64,000 nt of DNA from the NCBI RefSeq assembly GCF_023650515.1, contig NZ_CP096016.1, positions 1,450,001-1,514,000 of the forward strand, given 5' to 3'. The notes under the pieces were generated by a model. That model had not been told where the DNA came from and searched no databases. It was given only the letters and a program-made list of their open reading frames with translations. This document shows positions 46,297 through 54,974 of this stretch, in pieces (position 1 is the first letter of the stretch; each line of letters opens with the position of its first letter). The DNA comes from Alkalimarinus coralli (GTDB taxonomy: Bacteria > Pseudomonadota > Gammaproteobacteria > Pseudomonadales > Oleiphilaceae). A program made the position numbers and the translations under genes.

Positions 46297-46905
46297 TTAC
46301 CGCTTGTTCTTGAGCACTGTACCCAGCTGCTGAAGATAAGCCACCATTGCTTCAATTTCGGTTTTACCTTTTACTGCTTCGGATGCACCAGCAATATCCT
46401 CATCCGTGTACGGAACACCTACAGCTCTTAGAGCCTCCATACGTTTTGGAGTGATCTTGTGGTCGATCTTCGCGGTAAATAACCATGGGTAAGACGGCAT
46501 CTTAGACTCAGGTACAACGTTTCTTGGGTTGTATAGGTGAGCTCTGTGCCAGTCGTCACTGTATCGTTCGCCTACACGTGCCAAATCAGGTCCGGTACGC
46601 TTGGAGCCCCACAAGAATGGATGCTCGTATACGTGCTCTCCGGCAACAGAGTAGTGACCGTAACGCTCGGTTTCAGCTCTGAAGGGTCTGATCATCTGTG
46701 TATGGCAAACGTGACAGCCTTCACGGATATAGATATCGCGACCTTCCAGCTGAAGGGCGTTTAAAGGCTTAAGTCCTGCAATAGGTTCGTTTACCTGCTT
46801 TGAGAAAAACAGAGGAACAATTTCAACTAGTGCGCCAAAACTGATTGCTACAATAACCAGAACAATCATCAGCCCAAGGTTTTTTTCTACAACTTCATGA
46901 TTCAT
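46297..46905 (-). CDS. ccoO: cbb3-type cytochrome c oxidase subunit II (monohaem)
   Basis: A 202-residue protein with one N-terminal membrane helix ([18 protein letters not shown]) and one c-type haem motif, CHVCHTQM, near residue 60. Its start follows the ccoN stop by 11 bases. Confidence 0.96.
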   Translation of the reverse strand: MNHEVVEKNLGLMIVLVIVAISFGALVEIVPLFFSKQVNEPIAGLKPLNALQLEGRDIYIREGCHVCHTQMIRPFRAETERYGHYSVAGEHVYEHPFLWGSKRTGPDLARVGERYSDDWHRAHLYNPRNVVPESKMPSYPWLFTAKIDHKITPKRMEALRAVGVPYTDEDIAGASEAVKGKTEIEAMVAYLQQLGTVLKNKR

Positions 46906-46916
46906 GCTAAACCTCC

Positions 46917-48344
46917 TTAAGCTGTCTGTGGGACGTTGTCAAGAGCCTGAGCGTCTTTTACGCGCACAGTCATCCATACGTTGTAAGCCATGATCAGCAT
47001 TCCGGCAAGGAATATAGCGCCGCCAATGGCCCGGACAAGATAACCTGCATGGCTTGCTTCAAGTGATTCAACGAAGCTATAGGTTAGTGTTCCATCGTCG
47101 TTTATCGCTCTCCACATCAAGCCCTGCATAATACCGTTAACCCACATCGCAGCGATGTAAAGTACAGTACCTATAGTCGCCAACCAGAAGTGTGCGTTAA
47201 TCATTGATGTGCTATACATGCCCTTGAGGCCATATAGTTTTGGAATCAAGTGGTACATTGCACCGATAGAAACCATCGCAACCCAGCCGAGTGCGCCAGA
47301 GTGAACGTGACCTACAGTCCAGTCGGTATTGTGAGATAGCGCATTAACAGTCTTGATTGCCATCATTGGACCTTCAAAGGTCGACATACCGTAGAAAGAC
47401 AGTGATACGACAAGGAAGCGCAAAATAGGATCAGTACGCAATTTATCCCATGCACCCGATAGTGTCATCATACCGTTGATCATACCACCCCAAGATGGAG
47501 CAAGAAGGATCAGGGACATTACCATACCTGCGCTTTGAGCCCAGTCAGGAAGTGCACTGTAGTGAAGGTGGTGCGAACCAGCCCACACATAAATTGATAT
47601 CAAGGCCCAAAAGTGAACGATCGATAGTCTATAGGAGTAAACAGGGCGCTCTGCCTGCTTTGGCACAAAGTAGTACATGATGCCCAAAAAGCCTGCAGTC
47701 AGGAAGAATCCTACCGCGTTATGGCCGTACCACCACTGAACCATCGCATCGATAGTGCCAGGGTAGATAGAGTAAGACTTCCATAGCGTAACGGGTATTT
47801 CAAGGTTGTTTACGATATGCAGAACGGCAACCGTTATGATGAATGCGCCAAAGAACCAGTTAGCAACGTAGATATGCTTGGCTTTACGCTTCATGATAGT
47901 ACCAAAGAAAACCACTGCATAACCGACCCAAACGATAGTAATTAAGATATCGATTGGCCACTCCAGTTCTGCATACTCTTTAGAAGAAGTGTAACCCAGA
48001 GGTAAGGTAATCGCGGCTAATACGATAACCAGCTGCCAGCCCCAGAAGACGAAAGACGCCAGAGAGTCGGAAAATAGTCGTGCTTGACAGGTGCGCTGCA
48101 CAACGTAGAAGGAGGTTGCAAAAAGTGCAGAACCACCAAAAGCGAATATAACTGCATTAGTGTGAAGCGGACGAAGGCGACCAAAGCTAAGCCAGGCCGT
48201 ATCGAAGTTGAGTTCTGGCCATACAAGTTGCGAGGCGATCAATACGCCGGCGGCCATCCCAACAATACCCCACACGACAGTCATAATGGCGAATTGGCGC
48301 ACCACTTTGTAGTTGTATGTCGTCTGATTGTTTACTGTGCTCAT
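46917..48344 (-). CDS. ccoN: cbb3-type cytochrome c oxidase subunit I
   Basis: A 475-residue, about 12-helix haem-copper oxidase core. Conserved histidine segments include [34 protein letters not shown] (the copper and active-site region), [19 protein letters not shown] and the haem-ligand [10 protein letters not shown]. It reduces oxygen to water with high affinity under microaerobic conditions. It heads ccoNOQP, preceded by a 330-bp control region with two FNR boxes. Confidence 0.97.
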   Translation of the reverse strand: MSTVNNQTTYNYKVVRQFAIMTVVWGIVGMAAGVLIASQLVWPELNFDTAWLSFGRLRPLHTNAVIFAFGGSALFATSFYVVQRTCQARLFSDSLASFVFWGWQLVIVLAAITLPLGYTSSKEYAELEWPIDILITIVWVGYAVVFFGTIMKRKAKHIYVANWFFGAFIITVAVLHIVNNLEIPVTLWKSYSIYPGTIDAMVQWWYGHNAVGFFLTAGFLGIMYYFVPKQAERPVYSYRLSIVHFWALISIYVWAGSHHLHYSALPDWAQSAGMVMSLILLAPSWGGMINGMMTLSGAWDKLRTDPILRFLVVSLSFYGMSTFEGPMMAIKTVNALSHNTDWTVGHVHSGALGWVAMVSIGAMYHLIPKLYGLKGMYSTSMINAHFWLATIGTVLYIAAMWVNGIMQGLMWRAINDDGTLTYSFVESLEASHAGYLVRAIGGAIFLAGMLIMAYNVWMTVRVKDAQALDNVPQTA

Positions 48345-48478
48345 TATTCAGGATCCAATTTTTATCACAAGCTAGAAGTGAAGAGGACTACTAGAAATAA
48401 CGTTAGCTATCTCTTTGTCGTTGAAAAAACATAACCGTGCTCCCGACCAGTTATTCCAACCTATTTGCTGCCCTATGA

Positions 48479-48502
48479 ATCAATCGATCAAAATCGATTG
48501 AT
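48479..48502. repeat. Perfect palindrome near the ccoN start region
   Basis: Ten-base arms ATCAATCGAT and ATCGATTGAT surround CAAA. It lies between the promoter-like hexamers and the ccoN ATG and could be a repressor operator. The arms contain ATCAA and TTGAT half-sites, so it may bind a CRP/FNR-family protein in some form. Confidence 0.7.
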
Positions 48503-48539
48503 ATCTATAGTAGCAGCGCGCGAAGGATACGTTTTGTTA

Positions 48540-48553
48540 TTGATAAATGTCAA
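48540..48553 (-). promoter_or_regulatory. FNR/Anr box 1 of ccoN
   Basis: TTGAT-AAAT-GTCAA differs from the ideal TTGAT-N4-ATCAA by one base. Confidence 0.75.
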
Positions 48554-48602
48554 TAGACGCACCTCATGGACAAAGTGTATTTTGTAGGTGGTTATAGGGG
48601 GG

Positions 48603-48616
48603 TTGATATATGTCAA
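48603..48616 (-). promoter_or_regulatory. FNR/Anr box 2 of ccoN
   Basis: TTGAT-ATAT-GTCAA has the same single mismatch as box 1 and lies 63 bases further upstream, almost six helical turns, so both would face the same side. Confidence 0.75.
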
Positions 48617-48627
48617 TATCAAATACA

Positions 48628-48651
48628 AAAATACCTCTATGGAGGTATTTT
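48628..48651 (-). terminator. Terminator of anr
   Basis: The stem AAAATACCTC/GAGGTATTTT with a TATG loop lies 23 bases after the anr stop; T-rich sequence follows on the minus strand. It almost touches FNR box 2. Confidence 0.85.
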
Positions 48652-48674
48652 GTTGCAGGTAAGGGGTGTTTGGC

Positions 48675-49412
48675 TTAAATACTAAGCCCTTGAGCCTCTT
48701 TCAAATGCTCAAAGTTTGATATGTGAATGTACTTGCCACTCGTCTCGATAAGATCTCTATTTTGAATTCTCGTAAGTGAGCGGCTAAGCGTTTCTTTAGT
48801 AATGCCCAGATAGTTGGCGATGTCACTCCTGCTCATGCTTAGTTTAATATCAATATAGTTCTGATTGCGGTTTTTATGGCGGAGTGAAATGTTGTAAAGG
48901 AATGCCGCGACTTTACTTTCTGCGGTTGTTGCGGAGGCAAGACTCTTTCTAACTTCAGACTCATGATAGCTATCGATAGAAAATAATGTGACTATTTTGG
49001 TCAACAGCTGAGGAAGGCTGGTCGCACTTTCGAGAACATCTTTATACGGGAGAACGCAAATATCGCAGTCTTCCAGAGCAACCAATGAATTGGGGTATAT
49101 ATCGGTTGCTACTGCATTTTGACCCGCTAGCTCTCCTTTCAATTTAAACGATATTACTTGCTCTTGCGGCTGACCATATAAACATACTTCTTTAGCAGAA
49201 CCTGATGTGATTGCGTACAGGAACTCAAAAGGTTGGCCTTCCTTATAAATGAGTTCACCTGTTTTAAACGGCTGCTTCTTCATTAGTAGCGTTTCTTTAA
49301 CGTCAAACTCGACACTTCCAATGGGGGTAGGTTCACAAATTGGAGAGAGTGCGCAATCACTGCAGTTTATATGGCGAGAGTTCTCTGAGGTGGGTAAGTG
49401 AATATATTTCAT
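48675..49412 (-). CDS. anr: Oxygen-sensing CRP/FNR-family regulator Anr
   Basis: About 245 residues. The N-terminus has three cluster cysteines, C17, C20 and C26 (CSDCALSPIC), and the fourth is probably C119 (ALEDCDICVLPY), as in FNR, so it should hold an oxygen-labile [4Fe-4S] cluster. The recognition helix contains ITKETLSRSL with the Glu-Ser-Arg set that reads TTGAT. Those boxes occur before ccoN and hemN. ATG at 49412 is chosen; a GTG eight codons upstream also fits. Neither has a good ribosome site, so expression may depend on the gene before it. Confidence 0.93.
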   Translation of the reverse strand: MKYIHLPTSENSRHINCSDCALSPICEPTPIGSVEFDVKETLLMKKQPFKTGELIYKEGQPFEFLYAITSGSAKEVCLYGQPQEQVISFKLKGELAGQNAVATDIYPNSLVALEDCDICVLPYKDVLESATSLPQLLTKIVTLFSIDSYHESEVRKSLASATTAESKVAAFLYNISLRHKNRNQNYIDIKLSMSRSDIANYLGITKETLSRSLTRIQNRDLIETSGKYIHISNFEHLKEAQGLSI

Positions 49413-49445
49413 AAAAAGGATTAAACGCCAGTGCACAGGTTTTGG

Positions 49446-51008
49446 TCATTGATAACGATCAACCAGCTCCAAATACTTTTTGGCTGTCGTTTGAACGTCA
49501 CTGCTGTTGTTAAGGCTGCTCATTACTTCGAGCTCTGTTTTTTCGTGTGCGACTCGTAATGCATTCAGCAACACCTGTAAGTCATTAAATAACGGTTGAT
49601 TAGCCGGGTTTGCTTCTTTATCTGTGCGGTTTTGGTTTAACAGCTGAGCAACGCGGCTAACTTCTTTTAGGGACAAACTAAGCTGTTCTAGCCCGGCAAC
49701 TGTCTCTTGGGCGTTTTGTACAGTCGTAGTTAGCTCGCTTTTTGTAGCAGCGGTATCTAGGTTTAGGGCTTCAATTATTTGATCGATCGACTCTGTTGAT
49801 TGTTGTGTTTTTGTTGCCAGTGTTCTGACTTCGTCCGCTACAACTGCAAACCCTCTACCTGCGTCTCCTGCTCTTGCGGCTTCAATTGATGCGTTCAATG
49901 CTAGCAGGTTTGTTTGCTCGGCAATGCCCTTAATCTCGGATAGAATGACCGCGATCTGCTCACCGTCTTCAATGAGTTTATCGGACAGCGTTGTTGCGTG
50001 AAGAGCATTGTTACAGAGTTGTTGGGTTTGTCCCAAAAATTGGCTGCTGTCATTATTGGCTTTTGTTGCCAGGTCGAGTAGGGCTTCACTTGTGCATTTA
50101 CTGCCCCTTTCTGATAGCAGCAATGTTTCGGAATGGGAAATGCAATCTGATAGTTGTTTTGATAGTGTCTCAAATTGTTCGTTATAAGACTTAATATCCT
50201 CTTGAATACTATTCCTCGAGCCATCTATAAATGAAGACAAGGTAATAATGTCACTTGCTGATTGTTTGTAACGAAGCTTCATTACACCGCGCTGTCTCTC
50301 CAGTGTTTTCAGAGCGGTATGAATGTTTGATGTGTGAGATACTTTACCCGTGTACATGTATTGGGTTGTTTTACTTGAGGAAACCCGATTGACAATATCC
50401 TTTATATATTTAGATTCTCGGGTGAGGTATAAACTAAAAAAAGAGCCAGTGATAATGGTCACCAGCGCAATAATTGGCAGCGACCAGGATAGCGGTGCGG
50501 TTCGTACCAGTGCCACGCAAATGCTGGCCAATATCGCATAGGAGAGTAAGCCAATGGTGAAGGGCGGGATCTTATAATGCTTGGGAGTGTACTGCTTCAG
50601 CCCTTGGTTTATGCGTGAATAAATAATCTCTGCTCTTAATTTTTGTTGATCAGTTGCTGCAACGCCAACTGATTCATACCCAATAACATCCCCGTTTTCA
50701 ATTAGTGGTTCGATATATAGATCAAGCCAGAAAAACTCTCCGTTCTTGCTCCTGTTTTTAATGATCCCCATCCATGGGTTACCGCTTTTTATCGTTTGCC
50801 ATAATTCTTCATAAACGGGCTTAGGCACTTCTGGGTGGCGAAGGATATTGTGGTGTTTGCCTAATAATTCTTCCGCAGAGAAACCGGAAATTTCAATAAA
50901 TGCATCATTGCAATATTCGATTTCTCCTTCGCCGTTTGTTCTGGAAACCAGGGATGTCGCAGCATCAAAACATCGCTCTTCGGTTGTATTAGATAAGATT
51001 TTTTGCAC
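49446..51008 (-). CDS. Aer-like methyl-accepting chemotaxis protein with PAS domain
   Basis: A 520-residue receptor. A PAS domain fills residues 15-125 ([23 protein letters not shown], in parts: [27 protein letters not shown]), as in the FAD-binding Aer group. Two adjacent membrane helices lie at about 150-190. The signalling hairpin [19 protein letters not shown] with [15 protein letters not shown] is intact near residues 370-405. The start is GTG. It ends 33 bp before anr, suggesting cotranscription of an energy-taxis receptor with the oxygen regulator. Confidence 0.92.
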   Translation of the reverse strand: MQKILSNTTEERCFDAATSLVSRTNGEGEIEYCNDAFIEISGFSAEELLGKHHNILRHPEVPKPVYEELWQTIKSGNPWMGIIKNRSKNGEFFWLDLYIEPLIENGDVIGYESVGVAATDQQKLRAEIIYSRINQGLKQYTPKHYKIPPFTIGLLSYAILASICVALVRTAPLSWSLPIIALVTIITGSFFSLYLTRESKYIKDIVNRVSSSKTTQYMYTGKVSHTSNIHTALKTLERQRGVMKLRYKQSASDIITLSSFIDGSRNSIQEDIKSYNEQFETLSKQLSDCISHSETLLLSERGSKCTSEALLDLATKANNDSSQFLGQTQQLCNNALHATTLSDKLIEDGEQIAVILSEIKGIAEQTNLLALNASIEAARAGDAGRGFAVVADEVRTLATKTQQSTESIDQIIEALNLDTAATKSELTTTVQNAQETVAGLEQLSLSLKEVSRVAQLLNQNRTDKEANPANQPLFNDLQVLLNALRVAHEKTELEVMSSLNNSSDVQTTAKKYLELVDRYQ

Positions 51009-51091
51009 TAACTATCCACTAGTTAAAAGAGTAAAGGTTAAACCTTAAGAATAGGTGGCGATTCAGCGTTAGACAAATGATCTTCAATCAA

Positions 51092-52966
51092 TTAGGTGGT
51101 GGTTACCTGTTGCTGATATCGCTTGCAGTTGTTACGCCCACTGTTTTTGGCAAGATATAATGCTTGGTCGGCTTCTCTAATGAGAATATTCTTATCGCTT
51201 ATGGGCGCATCATGGGTGGTGATACCAATGCTAACGGTTAGTGATAGTTCGAGCCCTGATGCTGTAAAATGGCTTTGCCTTACAGAGTCCAGAATGTGTC
51301 TTGCAATTAACTCGGCCCCGGATGACGAAGTATTCGGTAAAACCGCAGCGAACTCTTCTCCACCATACCGAGCAAGGAAGTCCCCCGGTCTATGAAGGCA
51401 ATGGTTAATAACCGTTGTTAAGTGTATTAGACACTTGTCTCCCACTAAATGCCCATAAGCGTCGTTCACCAGTTTAAAGTGATCAATATCGATGAGTAAA
51501 AGGCTTAGTGACTGTTGCTCTCGGTTTGCCAGTTTAATGTTCTCGTCAAGTGTGTCATTAAAAAATCGCCGGTTTGCAATGCCTGTCAATTCATCCGTTG
51601 TGCTAATGCTTTGTAACGTCTCATTAAGGTTCGATAACGTTGTCATTGCCTTTTCGAGTTGCTGCGTTCTCTGTGCCACCTGGCTTTCCAGTGTTTCTTT
51701 GGCTTTTGTTTCTGAATCAATGAGTTGTTGGTTTAGTACTCTTACACGCGTGGCCAAAGCGATGTTGATAAAAATCACCTGCGCGCCAGTTGCTATCCGA
51801 ATGATATATTCTTGAATAAATTGGTTAGGTATAAAGCCGAATGTTGCCAACGCGTAGGTTAGGGCGGCTGCGAGAAATATTGTCCAGGCAAGAACAAACT
51901 GTTTAGCGGGTTTATAGTTTTCTGAGAGACGTGTAACGCCAATCAGGTATACGATCACTATCGCTATAACTCCAAGAAGAGTGCCTACTTTAACCGCGAT
52001 ATGATAAGGGGTCGTGAGGCCAAGTAAGATAATAACGACACCAAATGCCGTAATGACATTGATTGCTCTGAGAGTGTTGTGTTGCTCCTCAGATGTTAGG
52101 AGGAATGATCGGGCAAACAGCGCAATTGTTAGTATTACAAAGCCTTCTGTGACAGGTATGGATGTATTGGCAATGCCCGGATTATCTGGCCATATATACT
52201 GAAAGGAAAGGCCGCTAATGGAGAACATAAACAACCCAAGGGAGAGCATATAAAGCGCATTGTATAGATACGACGCACTCCTCGTTGAGCCAAATAGCAG
52301 GCAATTGTAAATAGATAGGATTAGCAGGGTGCCGTAATGAAGCCCCTGAAGCAGCGAATGTGTATTGCTCGTCGATAAAAGTTCTTCTGCTTGATAAAGC
52401 TGCAACGGAAGGGTGATAGCGCCGCTGGATACGACTCGCACATAAATATCTAATTCTTCGTTTGGTTCGAATAATATAGGGAATACAAAATACTGATGAT
52501 TGACAGGTCTTGAGTCAAAAGGTTTTGAGTCGCCAGTGTCTATTGAGGATACACCGGTTTTGCGGACTATATTAAAGCTAATATCATCGAGTAATGGGTA
52601 GTTAATTTGTGCATACCAGGTTATGGGCATATCGGTGCTATTGAGCAGCTTAACGTGAAACCAGTAGGCAGAGTCTGTGCTGGTAAAAGATGGGGCGTTA
52701 CCTTCTGATTTTGTAAATGCTAACGCTTTATCGAGTTCAATGACGTCATTTAGTGTCAATTTGGCAGGTTTGTCTTCATAATACGCGATTGCAGATGCCA
52801 AGTCGTGAATCGGGCTATCAGGTGAAAGAAGATAGAGGCTGCAAGCACCGTTACATGGTTTGTCAGATGTACTCGCAAGGCTTGAACCCGATAACAATAG
52901 AAGCATCACCGAAAGCAACAAACCTGTAGCCTTGGCAGGCAGAAAAAGGTAAACCCGTTTAATCAT
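51092..52966 (-). CDS. Membrane diguanylate cyclase with 7TMR-DISM sensor
   Basis: A 624-residue protein: signal peptide, a periplasmic 7TMR-DISMED2-like beta domain (about residues 40-190), seven membrane helices (about 205-405), a coiled-coil linker and a GGDEF domain (about 450-620). The catalytic loop is GGEEF, preceded five residues earlier by RPGD, so the inhibitory I-site RxxD is present. It makes c-di-GMP from GTP. A PilZ protein near 60.6 kb is a possible reader. It is divergent from rlmM. Confidence 0.92.
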   Translation of the reverse strand: MIKRVYLFLPAKATGLLLSVMLLLLSGSSLASTSDKPCNGACSLYLLSPDSPIHDLASAIAYYEDKPAKLTLNDVIELDKALAFTKSEGNAPSFTSTDSAYWFHVKLLNSTDMPITWYAQINYPLLDDISFNIVRKTGVSSIDTGDSKPFDSRPVNHQYFVFPILFEPNEELDIYVRVVSSGAITLPLQLYQAEELLSTSNTHSLLQGLHYGTLLILSIYNCLLFGSTRSASYLYNALYMLSLGLFMFSISGLSFQYIWPDNPGIANTSIPVTEGFVILTIALFARSFLLTSEEQHNTLRAINVITAFGVVIILLGLTTPYHIAVKVGTLLGVIAIVIVYLIGVTRLSENYKPAKQFVLAWTIFLAAALTYALATFGFIPNQFIQEYIIRIATGAQVIFINIALATRVRVLNQQLIDSETKAKETLESQVAQRTQQLEKAMTTLSNLNETLQSISTTDELTGIANRRFFNDTLDENIKLANREQQSLSLLLIDIDHFKLVNDAYGHLVGDKCLIHLTTVINHCLHRPGDFLARYGGEEFAAVLPNTSSSGAELIARHILDSVRQSHFTASGLELSLTVSIGITTHDAPISDKNILIREADQALYLAKNSGRNNCKRYQQQVTTT

Positions 52967-53054
52967 TTTTATAGTTTTATTAGATAATGGCAGACGTAAT
53001 TATATTGCCGTTGATGATTAATATATATACAAAATACACCGATAATTGGTAAAA

Positions 53055-54122
53055 ATGAACATAATATTATTGTACTGCCGTGCCGGCTTCGAAGGTGAGT
53101 GCTCCCAGGAAATACAAGACAAAGCGTCGTATTTGGGCGTATTTGGTTATTGCAGAACCAATAAAGGGCAAGGGTTTGTTGAGTTTGTTTTACCTACAGC
53201 CAAAGATGCCTCAAAAATATTTAAGCAGGTTCAATTAAGTGAACTTGTTTTTGCTCGTCAGTGGGCTCGCGTAAGTGAGCCGTTAGACGACGTTCCAAGA
53301 GAAGACCGTGTACAGCCCATATTGGAGTTTCTCGCTAATGAGGATAAAAATACTTGGGGCAGAGTCTCTGTGGACTGTCCTGATAGTGAAGGTGCCGCAC
53401 ACCTGAAAACATTCGTTAGAAAGTTTACTGCCCCTATTGCTAAGGCGCTCAGAGGTAATGGATTTCTGACACCTAAACAGGACTCGCGCTTACATACATT
53501 GTGCTTGTTTTTTTCAGACTTCGATAAAGTTTATATCGGGGAGCTGGATAAAGAAAACAGCAGCCGGGATCACTTGGGTATTCCAAGGTTAAAATTTCCA
53601 AAAGACGCACCTAGCCGCTCTACGCTGAAGCTAGAAGAAGCATGGCGAACTTTCTTGCATCCAGATGAGTGGTATGACCTCCTTGGGGGGCACCAAAAAG
53701 CGGTTGATCTCGGGGCTTGCCCTGGTGGCTGGACTTGGCAATTGGTTAATCAAGGGATGGATGTTTTTTCTGTAGATCACGGCCCTATGGATGAAGGGTT
53801 AATGAATAGTGGCCATGTTACACACGTACTCGAGGACGGATTTGTTTATAAACCTGCCAAAAAGGTAGATTGGATGGTGTGTGATATAGTTGACAAGCCC
53901 AAGCGTGTAAGCGCGATGATTATCGAGTGGCTTGTTGGTGGGTATTGTACAAAAACAGTATTTAATTTGAAATTACCGATGAAAAAACGCTATCAGGAGG
54001 TGCAAGAGTGCCTCCAATTAATCGAGTCTGCTTTGGCTGAAAATAACCAGCGTTGCAGAATTCAAGCTAAACATCTATATCATGATCGAGAGGAAATCAC
54101 CTGCTTTATACAGGTGATGTAG
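53055..54122 (+). CDS. rlmM: 23S rRNA 2'-O-ribose C2498 methyltransferase RlmM
   Basis: About 355 residues. The N-terminal THUMP-like part opens with MNIILLYCRAGFEGECSQEI, and the Rossmann methyltransferase motif is VDLGACPGGWTWQL near residue 215. SKHLKFP-like RLKFPKDAPSRSTLKLEEAW precedes it (given in part). It methylates C2498 before ribosome assembly. ATG at 53055 matches the family start better than the TTG three codons earlier. Confidence 0.94.
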   Translation: MNIILLYCRAGFEGECSQEIQDKASYLGVFGYCRTNKGQGFVEFVLPTAKDASKIFKQVQLSELVFARQWARVSEPLDDVPREDRVQPILEFLANEDKNTWGRVSVDCPDSEGAAHLKTFVRKFTAPIAKALRGNGFLTPKQDSRLHTLCLFFSDFDKVYIGELDKENSSRDHLGIPRLKFPKDAPSRSTLKLEEAWRTFLHPDEWYDLLGGHQKAVDLGACPGGWTWQLVNQGMDVFSVDHGPMDEGLMNSGHVTHVLEDGFVYKPAKKVDWMVCDIVDKPKRVSAMIIEWLVGGYCTKTVFNLKLPMKKRYQEVQECLQLIESALAENNQRCRIQAKHLYHDREEITCFIQVM

Positions 54123-54173
54123 TGTTTCGCTTAATATTAACTGGTTGCATGGTGATCGATTACTAAAAATCAG

Positions 54174-54217
54174 CTGCAAAGCTAAATTGGATAATTGCAT
54201 GAAGACAGGCTTTGCAG
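54174..54217. repeat. Inverted repeat between convergent rlmM and the ABM gene
   Basis: Perfect nine-base arms CTGCAAAGC and GCTTTGCAG surround 26 bases. It stands between the ends of two convergent genes and may help termination, though the loop is long and there is no T run. Confidence 0.5.
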
Positions 54218-54241
54218 TGACGGATTTGCAGGCATGTAGCG

Positions 54242-54526
54242 CTAGGCTTGTTCGAGTATGGTTACTTTCTCTTCAGTCTCAAGTATAGGGTTTAGTTCGT
54301 TCATCATTTCTTTTCGTTCTTCAGATTGAAACCAGCGGTACCAGTCTTGAACACTTCTCCAGTTTGATAAGATTAAACGGTGGTTGGGGTCATCTGCGTT
54401 TCTTAGTGACTCACCCGATATAAACCCATCTGCGGACACTGCCTTTTGCAGTGTTCTCTTTGCTACCAGTTCATAGGTTGTTTCTAAGGTATGAGCAATA
54501 TGTCGTTCAATAATCACTCTGATCAT
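54242..54526 (-). CDS. Antibiotic-biosynthesis-monooxygenase (ABM) domain protein
   Basis: A 94-residue ferredoxin-fold protein. ISGESLRNADDPNHRLILSNWRS near residues 36-58 and WYRWFQSEER match ABM-domain proteins. Many such small proteins have unknown function; some are monooxygenases or haem-degrading enzymes. It is a single gene between rlmM and tusA. Confidence 0.8.
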   Translation of the reverse strand: MIRVIIERHIAHTLETTYELVAKRTLQKAVSADGFISGESLRNADDPNHRLILSNWRSVQDWYRWFQSEERKEMMNELNPILETEEKVTILEQA

Positions 54527-54712
54527 ATAGTTGAATTCCTTTTTTCTGATTTAAGTATTTATTAGCATAAGCCGCCTAAGTCGCTGTATGCTATAGAACT
54601 GTTTTAAAGGTTATATGAATTATAATAGTACGGCATGGCTGATTTTGGAACGAAATGTCAGTCAATTTTTTGTTCTTAATTCTTAATTAAATAATTATCT
54701 AGGTAAATCAAA

Positions 54713-54955
54713 GTGAGTCACGAGAAAGAGAGCGCCCGGCTGGATACCAAGGGGCTATATTGCCCCGAGCCTGTGATGATGTTGCATACCAAAATTGGAG
54801 AAATCGAAGAAGGGGGCTTGCTGGAGGTTGTTGCCACCGACCCGTCGACCAAAAGAGATATACCCAAGTTCTGCAACTTTCTCGGGCATGAGCTAGTTGA
54901 ACAGCGTGAAGAAGATTCATGCTATTACTATGTAATTAGAAAGGGCGCATCCTAA
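54713..54955 (+). CDS. tusA: TusA-family sulfur carrier protein
   Basis: An 80-residue protein with the family signature LYCPEPVM, whose C17 carries the persulphide. It passes sulphur from IscS towards 2-thiouridine in tRNA. The start is GTG. An rlmM-tusA neighbourhood is also what I recall from pseudomonads. Confidence 0.92.
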   Translation: MSHEKESARLDTKGLYCPEPVMMLHTKIGEIEEGGLLEVVATDPSTKRDIPKFCNFLGHELVEQREEDSCYYYVIRKGAS

Positions 54956-54974
54956 ACAGAATGTGGCGTGCTCG

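Larger units (their letters stand above)
48345..48674 (-). promoter_or_regulatory. Control region of ccoNOQP (gene-free, 330 bp)
   Basis: No gene is seen. It contains two FNR boxes (48540-48553 and 48603-48616), a perfect palindrome at 48479-48502 with ATCAATCGAT arms around CAAA, and the anr terminator at 48628-48651. Minus-strand hexamers TACTAT (48507-48512) and TACACT (48574-48579) are possible -10 elements; TACACT lies 23 bases from the upstream box, near class II spacing. Confidence 0.7.
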
